This document shows, in pieces, positions 1 to 8,911 of a DNA stretch of 64,000 nt. Numbering within the stretch: position 1 is the first letter of the stretch; every line of letters starts with the position of its first letter. The DNA lies in NCBI GenBank assembly GCA_001429555.1, contig LMSR01000020.1:217417-281416 (forward strand). The letters run 5' to 3'. Origin of the DNA: Nocardioides sp. Soil797 (lineage in GTDB: Bacteria; Actinomycetota; Actinomycetes; Propionibacteriales; Nocardioidaceae). Under the pieces are notes generated by a model. The model ran no database searches and was not told the DNA's origin. It saw nothing but the letters and a program-made list of their open reading frames with translations. Both the position numbers and the translations under genes were made by a program.

Positions 1-332
1 AGGGCCACCGCGTCCCCGGTCAGGGCAAGTAGTTGCTCAGCCGAAGCGAGCAGCCCAACCACCGTCTCGAGGTGGTTGAGTGACCACATCGAGGCACGAC
101 CCTCCGGCCTGGAGGTGACCAGCCCGCAGTCCTTGAGACAGGCCAAGTGCTTCGAGACCGTGCTCTGCGCCAAACCAAGATGATCGGTCAGGTCCACCAC
201 CCGGTGCTCACCCAACGCGAGGTGGCGAACTATGGCCAGCCGGGACGGGTCAGAAAAACCATGGAACAGACAGGCGGCCGCGGTCAGCGCACCAGCCTCG
301 TCGATTTGCTCTTGTTCAACATTCATCGTCAT
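1..332 (-). CDS. CmtR-like ArsR-family metal repressor, 3' end off window
   Basis: A winged-helix ArsR/SmtB repressor whose C-terminus is cut by the window edge. The visible 110 residues include the helix-turn-helix around LAQSTVSKHLACLKDCG. The two cysteines spaced CLKDC in the recognition helix match the Cys57/Cys61 ligand pair of mycobacterial CmtR, which senses Cd(II) and Pb(II); the third ligand would lie beyond the edge. Two in-frame ATGs (332 and 326) are possible. ATG 332 has a TATCAT hexamer about 6 nt upstream, which suggests a leaderless message. The protein is a clear paralogue of the repressor at 25526-25900. In that copy a P-type ATPase follows directly, so a similar metal pump may lie just left of position 1. 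The metal specificity is an inference from the Cys pair. Confidence 0.85.
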   Translation of the reverse strand, partial: MTMNVEQEQIDEAGALTAAACLFHGFSDPSRLAIVRHLALGEHRVVDLTDHLGLAQSTVSKHLACLKDCGLVTSRPEGRASMWSLNHLETVVGLLASAEQLLALTGDAVA

Positions 333-337
333 ACGGG

Positions 338-347
338 GATGATAGCG
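338..347 (-). promoter_or_regulatory. Leaderless -10/operator element of cmtR copy 1
   Basis: The minus strand reads CGCTATCATC ending 6 nt before the ATG at 332. The identical 10-mer stands at the identical distance before the second cmtR (25906-25915). TATCAT fits a -10 hexamer of a leaderless promoter. Conservation of both word and spacing in two diverged copies suggests a promoter/operator under selection. Confidence 0.5.
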
Positions 348-579
348 CATCTGGGAGAGGTTCGCCTGGACGGGTCCAATGCGACGATCTGGCCGGTTCC
401 CAACATTGGCGGGTCACCCCAGACCGGACGATTCCGCCACGGGTGGCCTCGAAAGCTGGACGTTTGACTTCATGTCGCGCTGATGGGCCCGTGCCTGGCT
501 CCCGAAACCTGTGTTGCCCTGCTGAGTCGGACCTCGGTGGATGGAGATCCACGTCGAGGCGTTCGTTAGACCGCGCTCG

Positions 580-1034
580 ATGGTGACGAGGACCCCTGAG
601 AAGCGGCGGGCAAGAGCCCGTGGAGTATCGGCAGGACAAATGCTGGTGCTGGCGGGGTTGCTCGCTGGGCTGTTGGCCATGCACGGGCTGGGAAACCATG
701 GCACGGCGGCACACGAGGTCGGTGGCTCTGGGATGTCTTCGGCGGCAAGTGCCGTGGATAGCATGGCTCATCACTCTGACGAAGGTTCTGACCTCTCGGG
801 TGGGCAGTCGGTTGGCAAGCACACGGAAGTCCCCTCCGGGCCTAGCATGGCTATGGTCGGCCTGTGTATAGCGGTCCTTGCGGGAGTCCTAGCCGCGGCC
901 CTTGCTCTCCTGCGGCCTACACATGCGCTGTCGTTCCTGCGACCCCGGTCTCCGCTCTTGGCGCCGATCCCGGTGGGTGCTGCTCGGCACCGGGATCCTC
1001 CTTGTCTTTTGAGCTCTCTGTTCTCCGGACGTGA
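580..1034 (+). pseudogene. DUF6153 family membrane protein, frameshifted near its C-terminus
   Basis: The first ~125 residues match DUF6153, a short family found near copper genes: one membrane segment with the LLAMHGLGNHG signature, a His/Met-rich middle and a second hydrophobic segment before RHRDPP. The family normally ends in a -LSVLR- tail. Here that tail (SLSFELSVLRT, stop 1032-1034) is in another frame, so one base is missing or extra around 999-1003. Without correction the frame stays open and runs straight into the DUF305 gene, giving an apparent 400-residue fusion from 541. ATG 580 is chosen because it gives the usual short basic N-terminus; ATG 541 is possible and neither has a strong ribosome site. 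A sequencing error cannot be excluded. Confidence 0.65.
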
Positions 1035-1134
1035 TGAGCGCGACGACTCGACCCGTATCGCGGTGCGCGGTCGAGTCGTTGTTGACGCGCGCCCATATCA
1101 ATCACGTACGGATCGAACAGGAGCACTACCCCTC

Positions 1135-1743
1135 ATGATCAAGAAACTTCCGGCGCTGTTTGCGCTACTCATCGCCCTTGCCACGCTGGCAGCATGCGGA
1201 AACGATGACGGTGACTCGCAGACCAGCGAGACACAGACGGCAGCGAGTGGCAGCGAGTTCAACGACGCGGACATTGCGTTCACCACCGACATGATGCAGC
1301 ACCATGCCCAGGCCCTGCAGATGGTCGACATGACCATGGGCCGCAAGCTTGACCCCGCCGTACAGAAGCTCGTTGAGGAGATCCGTGCTGCGCAGGCCCC
1401 CGAGATTGAGCAGATGAACGACTGGCTGGTCGACTGGGGCCAGCCGGCTCCAGAAACGGGCCGCGACCATTCCAACGCCCACGGTGACGGCGAGATGGAG
1501 ATGGATCAGGAGATGCCCGGAATGATGTCATCCGAGGACATGGACAGGCTCCAGGCGGCGGGCGGCGACGAGTTCCAGCAGATGTGGCTGGAAATGATGA
1601 TCGAGCACCACAAGGGCGCGATCGAGATGGCTCAGACCGAGCAGGCCGAGGGCGTCAACCCGGACGCCATGAAGATGGCCGAAGCGATCGAGTCCTCACA
1701 GCAGGCAGAGATCACGATCATGGAGAAGCTGCTCCGTTCCTGA
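1135..1743 (+). CDS. DUF305 domain lipoprotein (four-helix, Met/His-rich)
   Basis: A 202-residue exported lipoprotein: signal peptide with lipobox TLAAC (Cys about residue 21), a short linker, then two DUF305 half-domains with the signatures DMMQHHAQALQM and EMMIEHHKGAIEMA. The His and Met residues of these motifs suit a copper ligand role, and members are common in copper-resistance islands of actinobacteria; direct biochemical proof is thin. The start at 1135 has AGGAG 11 nt upstream and a proper signal peptide. The upstream DUF6153 frame reads into it without a stop because of the frameshift near 1000, but this gene is intact. Likely co-transcribed with DUF6153. Confidence 0.9.
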   Translation: MIKKLPALFALLIALATLAACGNDDGDSQTSETQTAASGSEFNDADIAFTTDMMQHHAQALQMVDMTMGRKLDPAVQKLVEEIRAAQAPEIEQMNDWLVDWGQPAPETGRDHSNAHGDGEMEMDQEMPGMMSSEDMDRLQAAGGDEFQQMWLEMMIEHHKGAIEMAQTEQAEGVNPDAMKMAEAIESSQQAEITIMEKLLRS

Positions 1744-1828
1744 TCGTCACCAGCTGGCCCGACCCTCCTCTGGGCCTGGCCAGGCTCTGCCTTTGCCCAC
1801 GCCCTTTGACGACCTGGAGACGCACACC

Positions 1829-2475
1829 ATGGTGCCCACCCGATCGCTCTCGCAGTCAGCCTCACTGCCGCGCTCACACTGTCCGGGTGCGCCGACACCA
1901 CCAACAGTGACGACACGACTCAGCCGGACGAGCAGGCCTTGGGGCACATCCACGGACTGGGCGTAGACCCGGCCGACGGCACCCTGTACGCGGCGACCCA
2001 CTTCGGCGTGATGCCCATCGAAGACGACGGTTCCACGACCCGCATTGCGGACGGGTGGCAAGACACGATGGCCTTCACGATCATCGGCCCCAACCACTTC
2101 GTGGGCAGCGGGCACCCGGACCTGCGTGAAGACCTGCCGCCGCACCTGGGACGGATCTAGTCGGCTGACCCCGCTCAGACTTGGTCCAGCGTGTCGTTGG
2201 CCGGTGAGGCCGATTTCCACGCACTCGACGTCAACGGCCGACGGATCTACGGCTACGACTCCACATCGGGGCAGATCATGACCACCACTGACAAGAAGAA
2301 CTGGACGAAGATCTCCCGCGAACAGGTCACCGACCTGGCCATCAACCACCCGCGACTCTGCCGAGAGCCTCGTCGCCACTCCCGGAGGCAAGCTCCGGAA
2401 ACGCGTGCTCGGTTCGCCAAGAGCCACCGTGGTGAAGGGCGCGCCGCCCCTGCAGTACCTGGCTTGGCCCGGTCA
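1829..2475 (+). pseudogene. F510_1955-like BNR-repeat lipoprotein, decayed
   Basis: Remnant of a glycosyl-hydrolase-like beta-propeller lipoprotein often found beside DUF305/DUF6153 in copper islands. Three lesions are visible. The start (ATG 1829, MVPT) is one base out of frame with the lipobox segment (IALAVSLTAALTLSGC) that follows at 1843. An in-frame TAG at 2158-2160 interrupts HLG-I-(E)-SADPAQTW, where Glu is expected. Near 2353 the reading moves to a third frame (DSAESLVATPGGK ... APPLQYLAWP). Similarity fades at about 2475, so more than half of the propeller is gone. Exact ends are approximate. The nonsense codon makes real decay more likely than base-calling error alone. Confidence 0.7.
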
Positions 2476-2513
2476 GCACGAGCCCCGGCGAGGGAGCCCG
2501 ATGTCGCATATCG

Positions 2514-2668
2514 TCACGAGGCGCTGTTGGCAGTACCCGCGTCGGCGATGGCGGCGAGTAGTTGGTCACCCGAGGGCACAGAGACCATCTGGTCGTTCTC
2601 GTCGCGGTAGAGCCGGCATGAGAGCCCGGTCTCGTTTCCACCTTTTGGTGGGCGGATTCGTGCCGTCG
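2514..2668 (-). pseudogene. C-terminal fragment of a small thioredoxin-like gene split by IS30
   Basis: The minus strand here encodes a tail beginning ETGLSCRLYRDENDQ and ending DAGTANSAS before the stop at 2514-2516. SCRLYRDE followed by a short helical segment is the usual C-terminus of the small thioredoxin-like/alkylmercury-lyase-associated proteins whose N-terminal half lies on the other side of the insertion (3894-4102). The few codons next to the IS end are out of frame with this tail, so a further small indel exists besides the insertion. Presumably non-functional. Confidence 0.55.
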
Positions 2669-3893
2669 TTGCAACACGGTGGGTTTAGACCCCCAAGAGT
2701 AGTCGGGGCATGAGTTCGTTGGGTTTGGCGAAGTCGAGTCGTTTGCGGGGTCGGTTGTTCATCGCGGCCTCGACCTCGGCGATGTCTTCGGCTGTGTGCA
2801 CGGACAGGTCGGTGCCCTTGGGGAAGTACTGACGCAGGAGACCGTTGGTGTTCTCATTCGAGGGCCGGTGCCAGGGGGTTTGGGGATCGGCGAAGTAGAC
2901 GTCGATGTCCGCGTCAACGCTGACCTTGGCATGCTGGCTGAGCTCCTTGCCTTGGTCCCAGGTCAGGCTCCGCCGCAGGTTGTCGGGCAACTCGCTGAGT
3001 CGCTGGACCAGGGCGGCGGTGACGTGCTCGACACCACGCCCGTGCGGGAGGTGCAGCAGCATCAGGTAGCCGGTGGCGCGTTCGACCACGGTCCCGATCG
3101 CGGATCCGTTGTTCTTGCCGATGATCAGGTCGCCTTCCCAGTGACCAGGGATCCGGGTTCCGTCGGGGTCATCGACCGGTGGCCGGTCGTGGATCGAGAC
3201 CATGTCTGGAATCTGTCCCTGCCCGGTCGATCGGCCATGCTTGTGCGGGCGCCGCATCGCTCGCCCTGAGCGCAAGGCGGCGGTGATCTCACGTTTGAGC
3301 TCGCCGCGGGGCTGGAGGTAGATCCACCGGTAGATCGTCTCGTGGTGCACGTTCATGGCCGGCTCGCAGGGGTGCTCACGCCGCAATCGTCCCGCGATCT
3401 GCTCGGGTGACAACTTTTCCTTGCCCAGTAGATCCGCCAGGATCCGCGACTTCAGCACCGGGTTGGCCTCGATCTTGGACTGCTGCGGTCGGCGGCCGGC
3501 CTCGAAGGCGATCGCATGGGCCCGCTTGGCCCGGTACTGGCCATCCGCAGCGGCATGGTTCTTGACCTCGCGGGTGATCGTCGAGGGTGAGCGACCCAGA
3601 TCTGTGGCGATCGCGCGCATCGAACGCCCCAGTTTCAAGGCGACCTCAACATGGACCCGGTCCTCATACGACAATCGTGCCCCGCTCTGCCGCCGACGGG
3701 GCCGCAGACCACCTGCCTCGCTGATCCGGTTGTAGACCGTCTTGCGATCAAAGCCGACCAGAGCAGCCGCAGCCGACATCTGCATACCCGACTGCCAACA
3801 CGCCCACATCAGCTCCTGCCGATCGAGCTGCATCCGAGCCGAGAACTGTGGGTGACTCAACATCAACACCTACACAATCAATCAGGTGTTGCA
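2669..3893 (-). mobile_element. IS30-family insertion sequence, apparently intact
   Basis: The element is bounded by imperfect terminal inverted repeats that share TGCAACAC (left end from 2669, right end to 3893). It encodes one full-length DDE transposase. A 3-bp TCG lies directly outside each end (2666-2668 and 3894-3896), consistent with a target-site duplication, though 3 bp is weak evidence. It has inserted into a small thioredoxin-like gene. The intact transposase and clean ends suggest a recent insertion compared with the surrounding decay. Confidence 0.8.
2685..3869 (-). CDS. IS30-family transposase
   Basis: A 394-residue transposase. An N-terminal helix-turn-helix (GMQMSAAAALVGFDRKTVYNR, then the second IS30 HTH with GRSMRAIATDLGRSPSTITREV) precedes the DDE catalytic core. 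The DDE residues are visible in GHWEGDLIIG, in LTWDQGKELS and in the Glu of SNENTNGLLRQYFPKG. The length is usual for the family and no stop or frameshift is seen. Either ATG 3869 or ATG 3863 could start it. The stop lies only 16 nt from the IS end, as is common for compact IS30 elements. Confidence 0.95.
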   Translation of the reverse strand: MLMLSHPQFSARMQLDRQELMWACWQSGMQMSAAAALVGFDRKTVYNRISEAGGLRPRRRQSGARLSYEDRVHVEVALKLGRSMRAIATDLGRSPSTITREVKNHAAADGQYRAKRAHAIAFEAGRRPQQSKIEANPVLKSRILADLLGKEKLSPEQIAGRLRREHPCEPAMNVHHETIYRWIYLQPRGELKREITAALRSGRAMRRPHKHGRSTGQGQIPDMVSIHDRPPVDDPDGTRIPGHWEGDLIIGKNNGSAIGTVVERATGYLMLLHLPHGRGVEHVTAALVQRLSELPDNLRRSLTWDQGKELSQHAKVSVDADIDVYFADPQTPWHRPSNENTNGLLRQYFPKGTDLSVHTAEDIAEVEAAMNNRPRKRLDFAKPNELMPRLLLGV

Positions 3894-4102
3894 TCGACGC
3901 TGCGGCACCGCCGTGCAAACGGATCTGTGCCGTTGATCAGCAATGTCGGTGAACCGGCCATCTTGAGGCGAGTGGCCTCGGAGTCAGTGGTCACTTCTCG
4001 GATGGTCACTGGCAGATCGGTGATCTCGTGGAGCAGATCCAGCATGCGCGGGAGATTGGGGCAGTCGGGAACGTGAAGGACTTCCAGAGTGGTTCGTGTC
4101 AT
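3894..4102 (-). pseudogene. N-terminal fragment of a thioredoxin-like protein of the metal operon
   Basis: Starts MTRTTLEVLHVPDCPN with an AAGGAG ribosome site 6-8 nt upstream, and continues to GSPTLLINGTDPFA before the IS30 junction. The beta-strand followed by VPDCPN and the cis-Pro-like GSPTLLI are typical of the small thioredoxin-fold proteins found beside mercury and copper genes. A single Cys remains in the usual active-site loop. The gene is 13 nt downstream of the copper ATPase and was probably its operon partner. As it stands the frame runs 16 nt into the IS and stops. Confidence 0.6.
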
Positions 4103-4115
4103 GGGTTTCTCCTTG

Positions 4116-6286
4116 TCAGGTCGTGGATTGTGTAGGTGCCGATGTCTCCGGCGTGAGGTCGAGACGGCGCAGTAATTGGGCGTTGAGTGCGACGACCACT
4201 GTGGAGGCGGACATCAAGATCGCGCCCACCGACATCGGCAACAAGAAACCGATGGGGGCAAGTACGCCAGCGGCGAGCGGCACCGCGACCACGTTGTACC
4301 CCGCACCCCAGGAAAGGTTCTGCACGCTCTTGCGATAGGTGGCCCGTGACAGCTCGACCACCGAGAGCACTGATCGTGGGTCGTCGGAGGCCAGGACGAT
4401 CCCTGCGGAACCGATCGCCACGTCGGTTCCGGCACCGATCGCGATCCCGACGTCGGCCTGGGCCAGCGCGGGTGCGTCGTTGACGCCGTCGCCGACCATC
4501 GCCACCCGGCGGCCTTCGGCCTGGAGGGCGGCGACCTTGGACGCCTTGTCCTCGGGGCGCACGCCGGCGTAGTACCGGTCGATGCCCAGTTCGGTGGCGA
4601 CTGAGGCAGCGACTGCCTCGGCGTCTCCGGTGATCATGACCACCTCGACACCGCGCTCGTGCAGTGCCCGGACAGCGGCGCGGGATTCCGGCCGGATCTC
4701 GTCGGCCAGTCGCAGTGCACCGGCCACGGCGCCGTCGACGACGACGTGGAGGATGATCGCGCCTTCGCGCTTCCAGCCGTCGGCAACCGGCAACTCACGA
4801 CCGGCGACCTCCTCGAGAAGAGCGGGTCCGCCGACCCGGACCGTGCGGCCCTCGACGCTCGCCGACACGCCAACCGCCGGGGATGAGGTGAAGCCACTCG
4901 CTCCAGGCACGGTGAGACCGCGCTCGGACGCGGCACGGACGATCGCGCGGGCCAGGGGGTGCTCGGAGTCGGCCTCGGCTGCCGCCGCCACGGCCAGCAG
5001 CCCGTCCGCTTCGTGACCAGTCCGGTCGCCGTCCTTGGCGGGCTCGACCGCGGTGACGGTTGGCTGGCCCTTGGTCAGGGTTCCGGTCTTGTCGAACAGC
5101 ACGCTGTCAACATTGCGCATCGCCTCCATCTCGAGACGGTCCTTGATCAGCACACCACCGCGAGCAGCACGTTCGGTGGCGATCGAGATGACCAGTGGGA
5201 TGGCCAGGCCGAGCGCGTGGGGGCAGGCGATGACCAGCACGGTGATCGTCCGTACGACGCCCTCGGCGGGTAGTCCGATCAGTGACCAGATGATGGCAGT
5301 GAACACTCCGGACGCGAGGGCGAACCAGAACAGCCACCCCGCGGCGGTGTCGGCGAGCCGCTGGGCACGCGACCCGGAGGACTGGGCCTCGGAGATGAGC
5401 TTCTGGATCCCGGCCAGGGCAGTCTCGTCACCAGTGGCGCTCACCTCGACCCGCAGGCCGGAGTCGGTGGCCACCGTGCCGGCAATTACATCGTCGCCGA
5501 TGTCGCGGCGCACCGTGCGTGACTCGCCGGTGATCATCGACTCGTCCATCGATGCCGAGCCGTCGACGACTCGCCCGTCGGCCGGCACGCTGCCTCCGGG
5601 GCGAATGAGCACGACGTCGCCCACCGCGAGGTCGGAGGGAGAGACGATGACGACCTGGTCACCCTCGACGCGCTCTGCCTCGTCGGGTAGCAACGCCGCC
5701 AGCGAGTCCAGCGCCGAGGTCGTACGGGCCAGCGAACGCATCTCGACCCAGTGGCCCAGCAGCATGATCACGACCAGCAGTGCCAGTTCCCACCAGAAGT
5801 CGAGGTGGTGCGGGAGTACGCCGATGGTGGCGCCCCAGGAGGCCACGAACGCCACGGTGATGGCGAGAGCCACCAGCAGCATCATCCCGGGCCGCCGGGC
5901 GCGGATCTCGTCCACCGCGCCGGTCAGGAACGGGCGCCCGAACCAGAAATAGAGGACCGTACCGAGGATGGGCGAGACCCAGTCGAGACCTGCATGCCGG
6001 GGAGTTCGTAGCCCAGCAAGTCGGCGAACACACTCGATAGCAACACCGTGGGCACGGCCAGCACCACCGAGCCCCAGAAGAGTCGGCGGAACATCGCAAC
6101 ATGGTCCCCATGACCACCTTGGTCGCTCTGCCCGTGCTCGTCGTGACTCGAGTGAGCCCCATGGTTCTCACCGTTGAGGTCCACGTCCTCAGCGTGATCA
6201 ATGTCGGTGTGCACGAGACCAGCGTCAACGACGTGGCCGCCAGCGTGAATGCCACCGTGACTGTGGCCATGACCTGGGGTGGGCAT
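4116..6286 (-). pseudogene. CopB-type copper P1B-ATPase with a -1 frameshift near residue 99
   Basis: Heavy-metal P-type ATPase of the P1B-3 (CPH) type. The N-terminus from ATG 6286 is His-rich (HGHSHGGIHAGGH...) and leads into the first membrane helices ending YELPGMQ. One base is then missing around 5989-5992: restoring a G in the CAGG(G)TCTC run gives GLDWVSPILGTVLYFWFG, joining smoothly to the remaining 600 residues. That part has the actuator TGES, the ion-site CPH (IACPHALGLAIP), the phosphorylation site DKTGTLTKG, the hinge GDGVNDAP and a final MSASTVVVALNA helix, all intact. The indel is in a G-run and could be a sequencing error; otherwise only a truncated pump from about 5915 is made. 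A CsoR-like dyad lies 57 nt upstream of the start. Predicted substrate is Cu. Confidence 0.85.
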
Positions 6287-6342
6287 TGGATCTCTCAACC
6301 TCCGGAATGATGCATATGCCTCGAGGGGAACCTGCGAATCAC

Positions 6343-6359
6343 TATACCCCCCTAGGGTA
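6343..6359. promoter_or_regulatory. CsoR-like copper operator
   Basis: A G/C-rich dyad reading TATACCCCCCTAGGGTA lies in the divergent space between the copper ATPase (start 6286, minus) and resB (start 6463, plus). TACCC-C-GGGTA dyads are the typical sites of the copper-released repressor CsoR in actinobacteria. No csoR gene is in the window, so the regulator would act in trans. Confidence 0.6.
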
Positions 6360-6402
6360 GCGAAGAGTCTTCCACCGCCGCCGCATTGCCCGCCATGCAT
6401 GC

Positions 6403-6421
6403 CTACTAAGTCACTTAGTAG
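6403..6421. promoter_or_regulatory. BlaI-type operator 1 (resB-ccsB promoter)
   Basis: Perfect dyad CTACTAAG-TCA-CTTAGTAG, 41 nt before the resB start. The same left half occurs at three other promoters of this module, including that of the blaI-like gene, so the site is assigned to that regulator. The direct link is inferred. Confidence 0.65.
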
Positions 6422-6462
6422 ACTGACCTCCGCGGAACAACGAGAGCAGTGGAATCAAAGTG

Positions 6463-7992
6463 ATGAGCAAACGGTCGACATCAGTCAGGCCATCGCACGG
6501 ATGGGGCTGGGCCCGGTGGGTGTGGCGCACCTTGACGAGCATGCGGACGGCGGTCGTGCTACTGATTTTTCTGGCTTTGGCGGCAGTTCCGGGGTCCTTC
6601 CTGCCGCAGCGCAACGTGGCTTCAGATCCAGCTTCTGTGCAGCGTTTCTATCTCGAACATCCTGGTATCGCTCCTTGGCTGGACCGTTTCAGTCTCTTCG
6701 ATGTGTACGCCGCGCCATGGTTCGCAGCGGTCTACATGCTGTTGCTGGTGTCCATGATGGGATGCGTCCTTCCGCGTTGTGCGCGACTGTGGCGGGAGTG
6801 TCGGGCCGCCCCTGCTCGTCCGCCCACACAGCTTTCGCGGTTGGAAAGATTTCGGGAGTTCCCCTCGGATGTGCCAGTCGATGCTGTCCTGTCTCGAGCC
6901 GCAGAGTTCTTGCGGCGTCGTCGCTATCGGGTGGTGCTCACTGACACGGACGTCCGCGCTGAGAAGGGCTATCTGCGTGAGGTCGGCAATCTGGCATTCC
7001 ACCTTTCGTTGCTGGTCCTGCTTGTCGGCGTCGCGATTGGCAAGCTGTTCGGATTCGAGGGGCGAGCGGCGCTGGCAGAGGGCGAGACCTTCACGAATGT
7101 GCAGTCGTCGTATGACGCCTTCACACCCTCGGCGCTGACACAAGTTGACGGGCTCACTTCGTTCTCCATGACCTTGGAGTCCCTTGACGCCGAGTTTGCG
7201 CTGGGCGGCCCACGGATGGGTGAACCCCGCGCGTTCGACGCTCGGGTGACTTACACACGTGATGATGGCAGCGCTGAGTCCACCAACATCCGACCGAATC
7301 AACCGCTGAACATCGAAGGAACCAAACTGTTCCTGAGCGGACACGGCTACGCGCCCCGCGTGACGGTCCGAGACGGCGATGGTGAGGTTGCATTTTCTGG
7401 TCCGGTGATCTTCCTGCCCATGGATGGCAACTTCACCAGCGACGGCGTCATCAAGGCCCCGAATGCGAGCCCGGTGCAGTTGGGCTTCCAAGGGTTGTTG
7501 CTCCCTACGGGACCCGGGAGAGAAAGTGACCGGTCGCAGTTTCCCGATTTGTTCGCGCCACGTCTTGATCTGACCGCATACACAGGTGATCTCGGTATGG
7601 ATAGTGGATTGCCGCAATCCGTGTTCACTCTCGAACGTGCTGGACTGGAGAAAGTAGGCGATCAGAGCCTACGAGTCGGGGAAACCATGAAATTGCCCGA
7701 TGGCGCTGGCACGATCACCTTTGACGGTGTCGATCGCTTTGCCAACTTCCAGATCGCCTATGACCCTGGCAAGGAAATCTCGTTGGTGGCTGCGATCATG
7801 TTGATGGTTGGGCTGACCGCATCGTTGCTCATCCGACGACGGCGTGTGTGGGTCCGATGCTCGCAATCGTCACGGGGAGTAATCGTGGAGATGGCGGGCC
7901 ATTCACTGACGCGCCGCGGCTCGCCTGCCGCCGACTTCGACGACCTCGTAAGAGCGCTCACAGAGCCCACCTCGCCCGAAGCAAGGAGCTGA
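6463..7992 (+). CDS. resB: Cytochrome c biogenesis protein ResB (Ccs1)
   Basis: System II cytochrome c maturation protein, the partner of CcsB in the haem export and ligation complex at the outer face of the membrane. The 510-residue product has three N-terminal membrane helices (starting around LTSMRTAVVLLIFLALAAVPG, WFAAVYMLLLVSMMG and LAFHLSLLVLLVGV), a large extracytoplasmic domain of about 250 residues and a last helix near residue 440. ATG 6463 is taken over the adjoining GTG 6460. The gene is 1 nt from ccsB and is preceded by a CsoR-like dyad and a BlaI-type dyad, so it is probably controlled by metal or redox state. Its presence in a metal island suggests a dedicated or second c-type cytochrome assembly system. 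Confidence 0.95.
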   Translation: MSKRSTSVRPSHGWGWARWVWRTLTSMRTAVVLLIFLALAAVPGSFLPQRNVASDPASVQRFYLEHPGIAPWLDRFSLFDVYAAPWFAAVYMLLLVSMMGCVLPRCARLWRECRAAPARPPTQLSRLERFREFPSDVPVDAVLSRAAEFLRRRRYRVVLTDTDVRAEKGYLREVGNLAFHLSLLVLLVGVAIGKLFGFEGRAALAEGETFTNVQSSYDAFTPSALTQVDGLTSFSMTLESLDAEFALGGPRMGEPRAFDARVTYTRDDGSAESTNIRPNQPLNIEGTKLFLSGHGYAPRVTVRDGDGEVAFSGPVIFLPMDGNFTSDGVIKAPNASPVQLGFQGLLLPTGPGRESDRSQFPDLFAPRLDLTAYTGDLGMDSGLPQSVFTLERAGLEKVGDQSLRVGETMKLPDGAGTITFDGVDRFANFQIAYDPGKEISLVAAIMLMVGLTASLLIRRRRVWVRCSQSSRGVIVEMAGHSLTRRGSPAADFDDLVRALTEPTSPEARS

Positions 7993-7993
7993 C

Positions 7994-8911
7994 ATGAATT
8001 CGGCGCAACTGTCCGACGACTTGATCACGACCGTTCTGGTCATCTATGCGTTGGCCTTCTGTCTCCAAGCCGCGGGGCTGGCGGTGGAGCGGGTCAAGCG
8101 AAACACCAGGAAGAGCCCGAACATGGCGACTGCAGCGGTGGGGGCTCGGTACGTCCCTGACGGTGGCATCACCGAAGTGGCACACGACCGATCTGGCTAC
8201 GGCGTGGTGGGCCGCATGGGCACAGTACTACTCGGATTCGGATTCGTTCTCAATCTGAGCTCAGTGATCTTGCGGGGGATGGCAGCCGGTCGGGCTCCGT
8301 GGGGCAACATGTACGAGTTTGCGATCGTGGGCGCGGCCGCGATCGTGGCCGCATACCTCGCAGGCCTCCGGGTGTACCCGATTGAAAGAATCGGTATCTG
8401 GGTGATTGGGCTGGCCCTCGTCATCCTGGGCTGTGCGGTCACCATTCTCTACACGCCCGCGGCCGATCTGATTCCCGTCCTCAACTCCTATTGGCTGGCG
8501 ATCCATGTTGCGGCTGCGATCATCGCAGGCGGCGCATTCACCGTCGCGGCCGTCGCATCACTTGCCCAGCTGCTTCGCAGACGCCACCGGTCAGACGGGG
8601 AGGCGGACTCGCTGGAAGGGGTTTCCTACGGGCTCATTCTCTTCGCCTTTCCCGTATGGACTTTTGCCGTCATCGCTGGAGCGGTGTGGGCTGAGGCAGC
8701 ATGGGGCCGATACTGGGGATGGGACCCCAAGGAGACATGGGCGTTCATCACCTGGGTCTTCTACGCTGCCTACTTGCATGCTCAATCGACTGCTGGTTGG
8801 CGGGGTCGCCGAGCCGCTTGGTTCAGTCTCCTCGGCTACGCTGCCTTCATCTTCAACTTCGTCGGCGTGAACATCTGGTTGCCAGGCCTCCACTCCTACG
8901 CCGGCGTCTGA
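7994..8911 (+). CDS. ccsB: Cytochrome c biogenesis protein CcsB (CcsA/ResC family)
   Basis: A 305-residue polytopic membrane protein of the haem-handling CcmC/CcmF/CcsA family, with about eight hydrophobic segments. The tryptophan-rich WWD signature is clear near residue 235 (WGRYWGWDPKETWAFITW), and conserved His residues flank it (AIHVAA before, LHAQS after). It forms the synthetase with ResB, encoded 1 nt upstream. Its 3' end overlaps the convergent lnt gene by 59 nt, leaving no room for a terminator between them. Confidence 0.95.
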   Translation: MNSAQLSDDLITTVLVIYALAFCLQAAGLAVERVKRNTRKSPNMATAAVGARYVPDGGITEVAHDRSGYGVVGRMGTVLLGFGFVLNLSSVILRGMAAGRAPWGNMYEFAIVGAAAIVAAYLAGLRVYPIERIGIWVIGLALVILGCAVTILYTPAADLIPVLNSYWLAIHVAAAIIAGGAFTVAAVASLAQLLRRRHRSDGEADSLEGVSYGLILFAFPVWTFAVIAGAVWAEAAWGRYWGWDPKETWAFITWVFYAAYLHAQSTAGWRGRRAAWFSLLGYAAFIFNFVGVNIWLPGLHSYAGV

